From Orrella marina (GTDB lineage Bacteria; Pseudomonadota; Gammaproteobacteria; Burkholderiales; Burkholderiaceae_B), in the NCBI RefSeq assembly GCF_003058465.1, contig NZ_CP028901.1, positions 3,224,001-3,288,000 of the forward strand: a DNA stretch of 64,000 nt, in the 5' to 3' direction. Position numbers and translations under genes: made by a program. The notes below the pieces were generated by a model. The model was not told where the DNA came from. It did not search any database and saw nothing but the letters and a program-made list of their open reading frames with translations. Each line of letters opens with the position of its first letter. The stretch's first letter is position 1. Below, one piece after another: positions 47,562 through 56,691 of the stretch.

Positions 47562-47597
47562 GAACAGGTGGGCGAACAGATGTGCGCACGTCTGTTC
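47562..47597. promoter_or_regulatory. 24 bp near-perfect palindrome with an added direct half-site
   Basis: Half-sites GAACAGATGTGC (47574-47585) and GCACGTCTGTTC (47586-47597) are inverted with 11 of 12 bases matching. A third copy, GAACAGGTGGGC (47562-47573), stands directly before them in tandem. The set ends 19 bp before the GTG start codon. This suggests an operator for a cooperative dimeric repressor or a 5' mRNA stem controlling ribosome access. Confidence 0.55.
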
Positions 47598-47616
47598 AAG
47601 TAGAAGGCTTTCATTC

Positions 47617-50600
47617 GTGTCACATTCATCGCAGCGCTCAGATGTCCGCATGGCTTTGACCTGGATCGGCACACTGGCTGTTGTGCTTGTCTTGCTCCTG
47701 CTCCTGCCGGCACCCGAAATGAGTCGTGGGCTGGCTTCCTACGTTCCGTTGCACACGATTCTGGAAGTGCTGGCGATCAGTGTTGGCGCCATGATATTCG
47801 CGGTGTCCTGGAGCACCCAGAGTTACGCACGTGCCGCCAGACTGGCGATCCTGGGTGTGTTTGTGCTGGGTGTGAGCATCCTGGATCTGCTACACGCCCT
47901 CTCATATCAGGGTATGCCGGATTTTGTGACGCCTAGCGATCCGGAGAAAGCGATCAATTTCTGGCTTGCAGCGCGGTTTATGCTTGCGCTAGGACTGTTG
48001 CTGGTTGCGTGGGTTCCGCATTCCGCAGACGCCTGGCTAGGCAGACAGTCACGCTATCTCTGGCTCGGATTGATCACCCCGGTTCTGGTGGTGGTTTCAG
48101 TGTTGCTGCTGTTCTTTCCGCAGTACCTGCCCCGCACTTTCATCGAAGGCAGCGGGCTGACAGACTTCAAGCTTTACTTTGAGTATGTGCTGGTTGTTTT
48201 GTATCTCCTGGCAGCGTTTGGATTTTATCGCCATGCCGGACATGGCTGTCATCTAAGCGCGGCCAACCTCGCCGCAGCGAGTGTCATCTTTGCGATGAGT
48301 GAGTATCTCCTCACACTCTACGCAGATGTCACGGACGTCTTCAACCTGATGGGGCACATCTTCAAGATCGCCGGATTTGCCTTTCTGTACCGGGGGGTGT
48401 TTGTACGTCTGGTGCACCAACCGTTTCAGGAACTTGAGCAAGCCCGGTCAAGTCTCGAACTCACAATTGATACTTTGCCTGACCAGTTGATCGAAGTTGA
48501 TCGAGACGGCACTTTGCAGAAGGTGCATTCAGGAGAAGGCGCAGGCACGCATTTCAAACGCTTCACCAAGGGACTCAAGCCGCAGGACCTGTTGCCAGGT
48601 GACCAGGTACAGCGTGTGCTGGATGCCTTGAAGTTTGCCCAGGCTGCAGGTGGTGCACGCAATATACGGATTGAGTTGCCAACAGAGGATGCAGTCCGGC
48701 ATCTGGATTTGTCCATTTCGCGCAAGCCCCATCCAGATGGTGCTGCACCTTCCTTTCTGGTGCTGGTCAGGGACATGACCGAAGCAGTCGAGCAGCAGCA
48801 ACGCCTGGCATTAGAGGCACGGGTCAACGCGCTATTGCTTGGGCTGGAAGAGCATGAATCGATCAACAATGAGCAGACGTATCTGCAGATGGCCACAGAA
48901 GGTGTTCTGAATATTTCCGCTAGTCAGTTCGCTTTCATTCATTTGCTTGATCGTCAGGAACAGGTGGTCCAGACGATCACGAGCGCGACTAGACTGACGG
49001 GGTTGGCTGATTCGAAGGGAGTGACCGGTGAAGACGGCTCAATGGGGTTTGAGACGTTGAACGAACTCTGGCAACCGGTTCTTGCATCGCACGCGGTCTG
49101 CGTCGTCAACAGCCCGACAGAGGTTGCGAGGCGTCTCACGCCAACACACGGACTGGTGGTCGAACGTTTTGTGGCGGTGCCGGTTTTTGATGCTGGCAGA
49201 GTTCGTATGGTTCTGTCTGTCGGTAATCGTAAAGTTCGCTACGAACAGGTTGACATCGAGGTCCTGCAGCGTGTGGCAGAATTCGTGTGGCGCGGGGTCA
49301 GGCTGCATCGGCAGGAGCAGATGATCAGCCGGCTATCGACAGCCCTGGGGCAGAGTCCGTATCCCGTACTGATCACAGACACCCAGTCGCGCATTGAGTA
49401 CGTCAACAGGGCGTTTACCAAGGTCAGCGGTTACGAATCCTGGGAAGTGATCGGCAAGACGCCGCATGTTCTGAAGTCAGGCCAGACTCCCCCCTCTGTC
49501 TACCAGGAGATGTGGGAAAAGCTGAGCCAGGGGCTGACGTGGCAGGGCGAACTGATTAATCAACGCAAAGATGGTTCGACTTATACCGAAAAGGCGATGA
49601 TCTATCCTGTGCGTAACAACGCTGGTGTGGTGACGAATTACGTCGCCCACAAGGAAGACATCACGCTGCAGCGTGAGAATGAAGAGCGCATTCATCAGCT
49701 CTCGAACTATGACCAGATCACAGGGCTGGCCAATCGCGAGGTGCTGGAGGAGCGACTCAAACAGTTCATCACCCGTCCAAGCGAGATGGACCTTCCGCTG
49801 ACCGTGCTCTGGCTCGATCTGGACAACTTCAAGGCGGTCAACGATTCGCTGGGCCACGACGCAGGCAATCTCTTGCTCGTCAAAGTATCGAACAGGCTGC
49901 GCAAGGAGTTCGGTGATCAGGTCACGCTGTCGCGAGTAGCCGGTGATGGTTTTGTGGCCTTGTTGCCACATACGGATCAGCAGACGGCTGCCTTGCTGGC
50001 CCGCCATCTGCTCGATGTGCTGCAACAGCCGATTCGCCTGCATTCGCGTCAGCTGGCGGTCAGCGCCTCGATCGGGATGTCGATCTATCCGGGCGACAGT
50101 GACTCGGTGACGGGCCTCATGATGAACGCCGAGACCGCCATGTACCGGGTCAAGATGGAAGGGCGCAATGGTCTGCGGTTTTTCTCGCAGGACATGCAGG
50201 AGCATTCGTTGCGAGCACTTGAAATCGCAAGTTCGCTCAAACAGGCTGACATGGATCGGGAGTTTCATATGGTCTTTCAGCCCCAGATGTCGATTGCTGA
50301 TGGTCGCTTTGTGGGCGCGGAGGCGTTGTTGCGCTGGGTTCATCCGGTCTGGGGCAATGTGTCACCCGGCGAGTTCATTCCGATTGCCGAACAGAGTGGC
50401 CGTATCCTCGAGATTGGCACCTGGGTCCTGCGACATGTGGCTCACCAGATGCGTCAGTGGCGAGATGCGGGTCTAGGTGACTTCAGCGTGGCGGTGAACC
50501 TGTCCGCCTTGCAGTTTGTACAGACAGACATGGTCAAGAACATCATCGAGACGGTTGCCAGAGCCGGGATTCCGTCGCGTTGCATTGAAGTGGAGCTCAC

Positions 50601-51009
50601 CGAAACGGTTGCCCTGAATAATCCGATCGCGGCCGGGCAAGCCATCAGCGCATTAAGAAATGCCGGTTTTCTGGTGTCGATTGATGATTTCGGGACGGGC
50701 TACTCTTCCATGAGCTATCTGAAGCGGTTCGCCGTTGACAAGCTCAAGATTGACCAGTCTTTCGTCAGAGAACTTGGCAAGGATGCGGACGATCGGGCAA
50801 TTGTCTCGGCGATCGTGCAGATGGCGCACAGTCTCGGGATGAAAACCATCGCCGAAGGTGTCGAGACCGAGCAGCAACTCGCCATTCTCAAGGAGAAGGC
50901 GTGTGACGAAATCCAGGGTTATCTCTACAGCAAACCCCTGCCCGCGGATGTGTTTGAGCAATTTCTGCGAGACTGCCGGCAACAGGATGGGTCGGCCAAC
51001 CTCGGGTGA
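47617..51009 (+). CDS. Membrane sensor with PAS, GAF, degenerate GGDEF and EAL domains
   Basis: This 1130-residue cyclic-di-GMP protein has an N-terminal MASE-type membrane sensor of about seven helices (10-270), a PAS-like region (about 275-385), a GAF-like region (400-550), a PAS domain (565-685), a GGDEF domain and a C-terminal EAL domain. The GGDEF signature reads AGDGF (775-779), so cyclase activity is unlikely. The EAL domain keeps EALLRW (from residue 902), the ELTET Glu and DDFGTGYSS (about 1023), so phosphodiesterase activity is likely. The start is GTG with AAGG ten bases upstream. The protein presumably lowers c-di-GMP in response to a membrane or small-molecule signal. Confidence 0.9.
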   Translation: MSHSSQRSDVRMALTWIGTLAVVLVLLLLLPAPEMSRGLASYVPLHTILEVLAISVGAMIFAVSWSTQSYARAARLAILGVFVLGVSILDLLHALSYQGMPDFVTPSDPEKAINFWLAARFMLALGLLLVAWVPHSADAWLGRQSRYLWLGLITPVLVVVSVLLLFFPQYLPRTFIEGSGLTDFKLYFEYVLVVLYLLAAFGFYRHAGHGCHLSAANLAAASVIFAMSEYLLTLYADVTDVFNLMGHIFKIAGFAFLYRGVFVRLVHQPFQELEQARSSLELTIDTLPDQLIEVDRDGTLQKVHSGEGAGTHFKRFTKGLKPQDLLPGDQVQRVLDALKFAQAAGGARNIRIELPTEDAVRHLDLSISRKPHPDGAAPSFLVLVRDMTEAVEQQQRLALEARVNALLLGLEEHESINNEQTYLQMATEGVLNISASQFAFIHLLDRQEQVVQTITSATRLTGLADSKGVTGEDGSMGFETLNELWQPVLASHAVCVVNSPTEVARRLTPTHGLVVERFVAVPVFDAGRVRMVLSVGNRKVRYEQVDIEVLQRVAEFVWRGVRLHRQEQMISRLSTALGQSPYPVLITDTQSRIEYVNRAFTKVSGYESWEVIGKTPHVLKSGQTPPSVYQEMWEKLSQGLTWQGELINQRKDGSTYTEKAMIYPVRNNAGVVTNYVAHKEDITLQRENEERIHQLSNYDQITGLANREVLEERLKQFITRPSEMDLPLTVLWLDLDNFKAVNDSLGHDAGNLLLVKVSNRLRKEFGDQVTLSRVAGDGFVALLPHTDQQTAALLARHLLDVLQQPIRLHSRQLAVSASIGMSIYPGDSDSVTGLMMNAETAMYRVKMEGRNGLRFFSQDMQEHSLRALEIASSLKQADMDREFHMVFQPQMSIADGRFVGAEALLRWVHPVWGNVSPGEFIPIAEQSGRILEIGTWVLRHVAHQMRQWRDAGLGDFSVAVNLSALQFVQTDMVKNIIETVARAGIPSRCIEVELTETVALNNPIAAGQAISALRNAGFLVSIDDFGTGYSSMSYLKRFAVDKLKIDQSFVRELGKDADDRAIVSAIVQMAHSLGMKTIAEGVETEQQLAILKEKACDEIQGYLYSKPLPADVFEQFLRDCRQQDGSANLG

Positions 51010-51122
51010 CGCGTCAGTCAGCGGTGTGACTATTGATCGGGCGAACGACAGACCCGTAGGCAACACCCTGGCAATGCAGTACTCTTTTGTGGTGTTTGAC
51101 CATCAACAGAGGCCGTCCCATC

Positions 51123-51983
51123 ATGTCCTATTCAACCCTCATTTCCGTCGAGCAGCTTCAGTCACTGATGCAGGCCGATCCTGCCAGTGTAGTGCTGCTG
51201 GACTGCAGTCATGACCTCTTTGATGCCCAGGCGGGTCAGCGATCCTATGCGCAGGGTCATTTGCCCGGTGCCCGGTTCGTGGGGATGGATGCGCCGCAGA
51301 TGAGTGGTGCCAAAACAGGACAAAATGGCAGACATCCATTGCCCGAACGCGAGGAAGTGGTTGATCTGATGCGCATGCTGGGGGTTGATGACGATACCCA
51401 GATCGTTGTGTACGACAGCAGCCAGGGAACCCACGCGGGACGCGTCTGGTGGACATTGCGCTGGCTGGGGCATGAGGCAGTCGCCGTACTGGACGGTGGG
51501 ATACAGGCCTGGAAGGCCGCAGATGGTTCGGTGACCACCGACGTGCCGGTTGTAACAAGGCATGGCACCTTCAGTGATCGCGGCCAGAAAGTTCATGCCG
51601 TGTCCTTTGAAGACGTGCTGGCCAATGTGGCATCACAGGAAAAGCTGGTTGTTGATGCCCGGGCGCAGGACCGGTTCCGGGGAGAGAATGAAACACTCGA
51701 TCCCGTGGGTGGGCATATTCCAGGTGCCGTCAACCGTTTCTACAAATTGAATCTCAAGGAAGATGGCACTTTCAAGGATCCGGATGTGCTTGCCCGTGAG
51801 CTCAGGGAGCATTTCGGTGGTCGGCCTGCCGAGGATCTGATCATGCAGTGTGGTTCAGGCGTATCTGCCTGCCATAACCTGCTGGCACTTGAGGTGGCGG
51901 GCCTGGGTACTGCTCCATTGTATGTTGGGTCCTGGAGCGAGTGGTGCGCCAGAAAGGAAGCACCGATCGCAACAGGTGACTGA
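51123..51983 (+). CDS. Thiosulfate/3-mercaptopyruvate sulfurtransferase
   Basis: This tandem-rhodanese enzyme of about 286 residues carries the catalytic loop QCGSGVSAC with active-site C243 in the second domain. The CGSGV sequence resembles mercaptopyruvate sulfurtransferases (SseA type) more than thiosulfate-specific rhodaneses. The first domain has the usual VVYDSSQGTHAGRVWW segment. It is cytosolic, with no signal peptide. The start at 51123 is the first codon of the MSYSTLIS opening, with AGAGG upstream. It contrasts with the Cys-less paralogue at 20238-21326. Confidence 0.9.
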   Translation: MSYSTLISVEQLQSLMQADPASVVLLDCSHDLFDAQAGQRSYAQGHLPGARFVGMDAPQMSGAKTGQNGRHPLPEREEVVDLMRMLGVDDDTQIVVYDSSQGTHAGRVWWTLRWLGHEAVAVLDGGIQAWKAADGSVTTDVPVVTRHGTFSDRGQKVHAVSFEDVLANVASQEKLVVDARAQDRFRGENETLDPVGGHIPGAVNRFYKLNLKEDGTFKDPDVLARELREHFGGRPAEDLIMQCGSGVSACHNLLALEVAGLGTAPLYVGSWSEWCARKEAPIATGD

Positions 51984-52143
51984 CTCCGGGAGACCCTTGC
52001 ACGACCGGAGCATCCGGTTGTGGCATGATGCCCTGTGGCGAATGGCTGCCTTCTGATTCGACAGGTCAGACTCGTCAGTTCGGATTAACGTGCACCCGTT
52101 CGCAACACCTTTACTTTTGTCACGATTTTTGCGATTCAACAAC

Positions 52144-52947
52144 ATGAACTCTGAAACACTCGACGTTCCTTACACCTTCATTCAAGGTACGGCACCGCTG
52201 CTGATATCGATCCCGCACATGGGTCAGGAAATTCCTGAAGACATCAAGGCACGTATGACCCCGGTTGCCCATCAGGTGCCAGATACGGACTGGCATCTGG
52301 ACATCATGTATGACTTTGCTCGCGAGATGGGTGCATCGCTGCTTCACGCCAGGTACTCGCGTTATGTGGTGGACCTGAATCGTCCTCCGACAGACGACAA
52401 CCTGTATCCCGGCCAGACTAAAACGGGGCTGTACCCCGAATACGCGTTTCGTGGAGAACCTCTCTATCTAGACGGTCAGGGTGTCACCGAGCAGGAAAAG
52501 ACGGCTCGCCTGGAGAAGTACTGGAAGCCTTATCACGACAAGCTCCAACAGGCTCTCAAGGACATCCGTGACCAGCACGGGAAAGTCCTGCTGTGGGAAG
52601 GCCATTCGATCGCCAGCGAGCTGCCACGTCTGTTTCCGGGCAAACTGCCGGATCTGAACATAGGGACTGACAACGGAAAGGCTTGCGATGCAGGCATGCT
52701 CGAGGCGGTTGAGGCATCTCTGACTGACTGTCCTTTCACCTGGGTCCTGAATGGCCGTTTCAAGGGCGGGTACATCACCCGTCAGTACGGCAATCCGTCT
52801 GAAGGCATTCATGCGATCCAGCTCGAGATGTGCCAGAGCACATACATGAACGAAGACTACCCGTTCGAATATCGAGAAGCCGTCGCCAGCAAGGTCAAGC
52901 CCTTTGTTCAGGGCATGGTTGACGCGGCCTTCAAGGCCATGAAGTAG
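52144..52947 (+). CDS. hutG: N-formylglutamate amidohydrolase-like protein
   Basis: This protein of about 267 residues belongs to the N-formylglutamate amidohydrolase (HutG/FGase) family of zinc-dependent amidohydrolases. Motifs include PLLISIPHMGQEIP, DTDWHLDIMYDFA, VVDLNRPP and LWEGHSIAS, the last with a probable metal ligand. In histidine catabolism the enzyme yields glutamate and formate, but no other hut gene is present here. A GTG at 52090 would extend it by 18 residues. It is followed by a hydroxyacid dehydrogenase, an enolase-family enzyme and an FAD dehydrogenase, so a different N-acyl amino acid substrate is possible. Confidence 0.87.
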   Translation: MNSETLDVPYTFIQGTAPLLISIPHMGQEIPEDIKARMTPVAHQVPDTDWHLDIMYDFAREMGASLLHARYSRYVVDLNRPPTDDNLYPGQTKTGLYPEYAFRGEPLYLDGQGVTEQEKTARLEKYWKPYHDKLQQALKDIRDQHGKVLLWEGHSIASELPRLFPGKLPDLNIGTDNGKACDAGMLEAVEASLTDCPFTWVLNGRFKGGYITRQYGNPSEGIHAIQLEMCQSTYMNEDYPFEYREAVASKVKPFVQGMVDAAFKAMK

Positions 52948-53012
52948 GCCAGTATTTCCGACGCCGTGTTGCCCGACACTTTCCGGCCCTAACTGTCCAA
53001 GGAGTTCTGCCA

Positions 53013-53972
53013 ATGTCAGCTCGAGTGCTGTTGACCAATCCGATCCACCCTCACTATCAGGCCTTGCTGGCCGAGAAGGTTGATGTGGTACTGGCAGAGA
53101 ATCCTTCGCCGCAAACGATTCTGCGTCTTGCCAGGGACTGTGACGCGATGATCGTACGCGCACATCTGCCGGAGGATGTGTTTGATCACGCACCGAGCAT
53201 GAAGTACGTGGTGCGTCACGGCGTCGGGCTCGACATGATTCCAATGGAGCAGGCCACTGCGCGTGGCATTGCCGTGGCGAACATGCCTGGTGGCAACACG
53301 GTGGCAGTTACGGAGTACGCGCTAGCCGCGATTTTTCATATTCGGCGCGGGCTGGCAACGATCGACAGAACGTTGCGTGAGAAAGGCTGGCATGCCGCCA
53401 AGCCCATGTCCAACGACTGTATCGAACTGGCTGGAAGCACCTGCGGGATTATCGGTGTCGGATCGATCGGCAAGCGTCTGGCAGCCGCCTTGCATGCGCT
53501 CGATGTGAAGGTGCTGGGCCTGACCCGGCGTCCGCAAACCATGCCGTCGTTCGTCGAGGCGGTGGACAAGCAGACACTGCTGGAGCGATCTGACATCGTC
53601 ATTCTTGCCTGCCCGCATAATGCGCAGACACACCATCTGATCAATGCCGATGCGATCGCAGCAATGAAGCCTGGTGCTGCTATTGTCAATGTGGCTCGTG
53701 GTCCGGTTGTCGATACGGCAGCGCTGGTGCAAGCACTCAACAGTGGTCAGGTCGGTGCCGCAGTGCTCGATGTACACGAATCGGCGATGCTGACAGGCGA
53801 GGAGCCCATTTTCGGATGTCCAAATACGCTTCTGACCCCCCATCTGGCCGGGCTGACGGCAACCAGCCTGGAGAATCTCAGCCGTGGCAGCGTGGAAACC
53901 GTCCTGGCACTGCTGGCTGGCGAGCGTCCGGACAACGTCGTCAATCCGGAGGTGTTTGACGCCAGTTCATGA
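53013..53972 (+). CDS. D-isomer-specific 2-hydroxyacid dehydrogenase
   Basis: This 319-residue NAD-dependent oxidoreductase has the nucleotide-binding motif GIIGVGSIGKRLAAAL near residue 147, the catalytic Arg in NVARGPVVD and the catalytic His in TPHLAG. The family reduces 2-oxo acids or oxidises D-2-hydroxy acids; phosphoglycerate dehydrogenase-like and hydroxypyruvate reductase-like members look similar. AAGGAG lies eight bases before the ATG. It starts 65 bp after the hutG-like gene. Confidence 0.9.
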   Translation: MSARVLLTNPIHPHYQALLAEKVDVVLAENPSPQTILRLARDCDAMIVRAHLPEDVFDHAPSMKYVVRHGVGLDMIPMEQATARGIAVANMPGGNTVAVTEYALAAIFHIRRGLATIDRTLREKGWHAAKPMSNDCIELAGSTCGIIGVGSIGKRLAAALHALDVKVLGLTRRPQTMPSFVEAVDKQTLLERSDIVILACPHNAQTHHLINADAIAAMKPGAAIVNVARGPVVDTAALVQALNSGQVGAAVLDVHESAMLTGEEPIFGCPNTLLTPHLAGLTATSLENLSRGSVETVLALLAGERPDNVVNPEVFDASS

Positions 53973-54093
53973 GAGTTCGCGAGTAGTAGTTGATCTGGCA
54001 CTGAAGCCGACCCGTAGAGGTCAGGTGCCTTTCTCGAGCCGGCGCTGAGTCGATGGTGACTGCCAGAGCTCGATGACGCAGGAGGAGACATAG

Positions 54094-55236
54094 ATGAAAA
54101 TCACGCAAATCAAGGCGTTTCCGGTTTCGTTCCCGGTGCCGCCCGAGAAATCGGTGACGCTGGGGATCGGTCGCAGCGTCAAGCGCGATGCCGTGCTGGT
54201 GCAGGTGCACACGGATGATGGTTTGATTGGATGGGGGGAGGCTCATCACGGACGCTGCCCCGGCGCAATTGCCCGCCTGATCGACACCACAATGTCCGAA
54301 CTGGTAGTTGGAATGGAGGCAACCGACGTGGTCGGCGTCTGGCACAAGGTTTACCGGATGCAGCTGGCGAGCCACGGTATGGGTGCGGCCGCCGCAATGG
54401 CCCTGAGCGGCCTGGACATGGCGCTTTGGGATATCCGTTGTCAGGTTGCGAATCAACCCTTGTGCGTGCTTCTGGGTGGTCATACCCGACTGGTTAAGGC
54501 CTATGCCGGCGGCATCGCACTTGGCTGGCAAGCACCGCAGGCGCTGGCAGAGGAAGCACTGTCGCATATCGCAACGGGTTATCGAGCCGTCAAGCTCAGA
54601 ATGGGTGACTCACCTGCCCGTGACATTGAGCGGGTGCAGGCGGTTCGCGCGGCAACAGGTGACGAGATCGAGATCCTGGTCGATGCCAACACCAGTTACA
54701 CCCTCGAGCAGGCCAGGCGCGTGGTGCGTGCGTTCGACGAGTGCGGTGTTGCCTGGCTTGAGGAGCCGTTTCCTGCTCATGATCGCCATGCATATCGAAC
54801 ACTGGCGCGTGTCAGTCCGGTGCCGCTCGCAGCAGGGGAGAATCACTTCACCCGCTTCGAGTTTGACACATTGCTTGAAGATGACTGTGTGGGCTTTGTT
54901 CAACCCGATATTTCCAAGACAGGCGGTCTGACCGAGACCATGCGCATTGCCTCCATGGCCAGCGCCAGAAAGCTCTCAGTCAACCCTCACACCTCGCTGA
55001 CTGCGCTCAACATGGCTGCAAGCATCCATCTGCTTTGTGCTGTGGACAATCCGGGCTACTTTGAAGGCGATGTGACTGCGTTCAATCCTTTCCGGGATGA
55101 GCTCGGCTCGGGGCCACCGTATTCCCTCGATGCGCAGGGGTTTGTGCAGCCAGCCCCCGGTGTCGGGACAGGAGTCGGGATCGACCTCGAGTTCGTCAAG
55201 AAACATCCACTGATCGAAGGGCCCTGCTATGTCTGA
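54094..55236 (+). CDS. Mandelate racemase/muconate lactonizing enzyme family protein
   Basis: This 380-residue enolase-superfamily enzyme has the acid-base pair region VKLRMGD (K-x-R), metal ligands in VDANTSY (Asp), LEEPFP (Glu) and AGENHF (Glu), and the catalytic His in NPHTSL. These fit the MR/MLE subgroup, whose members dehydrate or racemise sugar acids and similar carboxylates. GGAGGAG precedes the ATG. Its stop overlaps the next gene's start by 8 bp, tying it to the FAD-linked dehydrogenase. Confidence 0.9.
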   Translation: MKITQIKAFPVSFPVPPEKSVTLGIGRSVKRDAVLVQVHTDDGLIGWGEAHHGRCPGAIARLIDTTMSELVVGMEATDVVGVWHKVYRMQLASHGMGAAAAMALSGLDMALWDIRCQVANQPLCVLLGGHTRLVKAYAGGIALGWQAPQALAEEALSHIATGYRAVKLRMGDSPARDIERVQAVRAATGDEIEILVDANTSYTLEQARRVVRAFDECGVAWLEEPFPAHDRHAYRTLARVSPVPLAAGENHFTRFEFDTLLEDDCVGFVQPDISKTGGLTETMRIASMASARKLSVNPHTSLTALNMAASIHLLCAVDNPGYFEGDVTAFNPFRDELGSGPPYSLDAQGFVQPAPGVGTGVGIDLEFVKKHPLIEGPCYV

Positions 55237-56614
55237 TGTGTTACTCAAGGCTTTGATTCAAGCGCTCGGTGATGAGCGGGTTCTGCACGGTGCGGCCATC
55301 GAAGACCGCTACCGGACCGACTGGTCTGGTCAGTACCACCACGATCCGCTCGCTGTTGTGCGAGTTCAGGGTACAGAGGATGTGGCTACGACGCTCAGGC
55401 TATGTCATGCCCACCGCCATCCGGTCACTGTTCAGGGAGGCATGACCGGACTGGTCGGGGGAGGGCAGACAGGCGTGGGTGACGTGGTGATCAGCCTGGA
55501 GCGTCTGGCCGGTGTCCAGGAGATCGATGCTGATGCGGCCACGATGACGGTGTGGGCCGGCACGCCGCTGCAAGCAGTCCAGGAAGCGGCGCTGGAACAG
55601 CATCTGTACTTTGCGGTTGATCTGGGTGCCCGGGGGACTTGTCAGGTGGGTGGCAACATATCGACCAATGCAGGCGGAAACAGGGTGATCCGTTACGGCA
55701 TGATGCGCGAACAAGTGCTGGGTCTGGAGGTCGTGCTCGCTGATGGGACGATTGTGACGAGCCTGAACAAAATGCTCAAGAACAACGCGGGATACGATAT
55801 CAAGCAGCTGTTTATTGGTGCAGAAGGGACGCTTGGGATCATCACCCGGGCGGTATTGAGACTGCACCCTGCACCTGAACAGACCACGTGTGCACTGTGT
55901 GTTCTACCCAGTTATGAAGCGGTTCTGCGGTTTCTCAGTCGTGCGAGAAAACAGTGCGGTGCTTCGCTGCTCGCCTTTGAGGCGATGTGGCCAGATTTCT
56001 ATGGATTCATGACCCGGTTGCCAGGTATCGAGACGCCGGTGCAGGCCGACGGCCAGCTGGTTGTGCTGGTGGAGTGTGATAGTGGTCCTTCAGGACTCTC
56101 CCAGGATGCGTTCGAGACGTTCGTCGAACAGGCGCTTGAGGGTGAGGAGATCACGGATGCTGCGATTGCCAGTTCGCTCAAGCAGGCGCAGGCGTTCTGG
56201 AAAATCCGCGACTCCGTCTCCGAGTTTCCGGTCAGGCTGTCGCCCTACACAAGTTTTGATGTCAGTCTGCCCATCCGGCAGATCGGACGTTTTGTGGAGC
56301 AGCTGCGCGAGCAGCTTCAGTCGCGGATTCCGGGATCGGTGTCACTGTACTTTGGGCATGTAGGCGACAGTAATCTGCACGTGGTTGTGCATGTGCCACG
56401 GGAGTCGGGCGGGTTTCCCAAGCCGCTGATCGAGGAGGTCGTCTATGGCCTGGTAGGCGATTATCAGGGCTCGGTGTCAGCTGAACACGGCATCGGTACC
56501 CGCAAGAAAGCCTGGCTGGGCCATACCCGTAACGAGGCAGAGATCAGTCTGATGAGCCGTATCAAGCAGGCACTCGACCCGCTGGGTATTCTGAATCCTG
56601 GCAAGGTGCTCTGA
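55229..56614 (+). CDS. FAD-binding oxidase/dehydrogenase, GlcD/D-2-hydroxyglutarate type
   Basis: This 461-residue PCMH-type flavoprotein has an N-terminal FAD-binding part (VTVQGGMTGLVGGG; NISTNAGGNRVIRYGMMREQ) and a C-terminal FAD-oxidase domain with FGHVGDSNLHVVVH and the signature AEHGIGTRKK near the end. Members oxidise D-lactate, glycolate or D-2-hydroxyglutarate and pass electrons to an ETF or quinone. It is translationally coupled to the enolase-family gene. The pair, with the hydroxyacid dehydrogenase, suggests breakdown of a hydroxy or sugar acid. Confidence 0.9.
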   Translation: MSDVLLKALIQALGDERVLHGAAIEDRYRTDWSGQYHHDPLAVVRVQGTEDVATTLRLCHAHRHPVTVQGGMTGLVGGGQTGVGDVVISLERLAGVQEIDADAATMTVWAGTPLQAVQEAALEQHLYFAVDLGARGTCQVGGNISTNAGGNRVIRYGMMREQVLGLEVVLADGTIVTSLNKMLKNNAGYDIKQLFIGAEGTLGIITRAVLRLHPAPEQTTCALCVLPSYEAVLRFLSRARKQCGASLLAFEAMWPDFYGFMTRLPGIETPVQADGQLVVLVECDSGPSGLSQDAFETFVEQALEGEEITDAAIASSLKQAQAFWKIRDSVSEFPVRLSPYTSFDVSLPIRQIGRFVEQLREQLQSRIPGSVSLYFGHVGDSNLHVVVHVPRESGGFPKPLIEEVVYGLVGDYQGSVSAEHGIGTRKKAWLGHTRNEAEISLMSRIKQALDPLGILNPGKVL

Positions 56615-56621
56615 AATCGGT

Positions 56622-56643
56622 GGCGGACAAGGCTCAGTCCGCC
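56622..56643 (+). terminator. Hairpin terminator-like structure after the acid-catabolism operon
   Basis: GGCGGAC pairs perfectly with GTCCGCC around an 8-base loop, starting 8 bp after the flavoprotein stop codon. It is followed by GTTAAT, a weak U-tract. The position and perfect stem make it the likely transcript end. Confidence 0.5.
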
Positions 56644-56691
56644 GTTAATCCGCCCTGGCAGTATGTGCTTCGCAACCCGGGTGTGCGCTAT

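Larger units (their letters stand above)
46769..47616. other. 848 bp intergenic region upstream of prfC and the GGDEF-EAL gene
   Basis: This is the longest gene-free stretch in the window. Short frames inside it (such as minus-strand 46927-47109) lack domains and ribosome binding sites. It holds a short GCCCAAG repeat near prfC, a perfect FNR/Anr-type box at 47409-47422 and a palindrome with an extra half-site at 47562-47597 next to the following start codon. A small RNA could be encoded but I see no specific signature. Confidence 0.6.

Noticed and set aside
47574..47597. Reading the palindrome as a LexA box
   Set aside because: The ACAG and CTGT elements are in the opposite order to the proteobacterial CTGT-N8-ACAG consensus.
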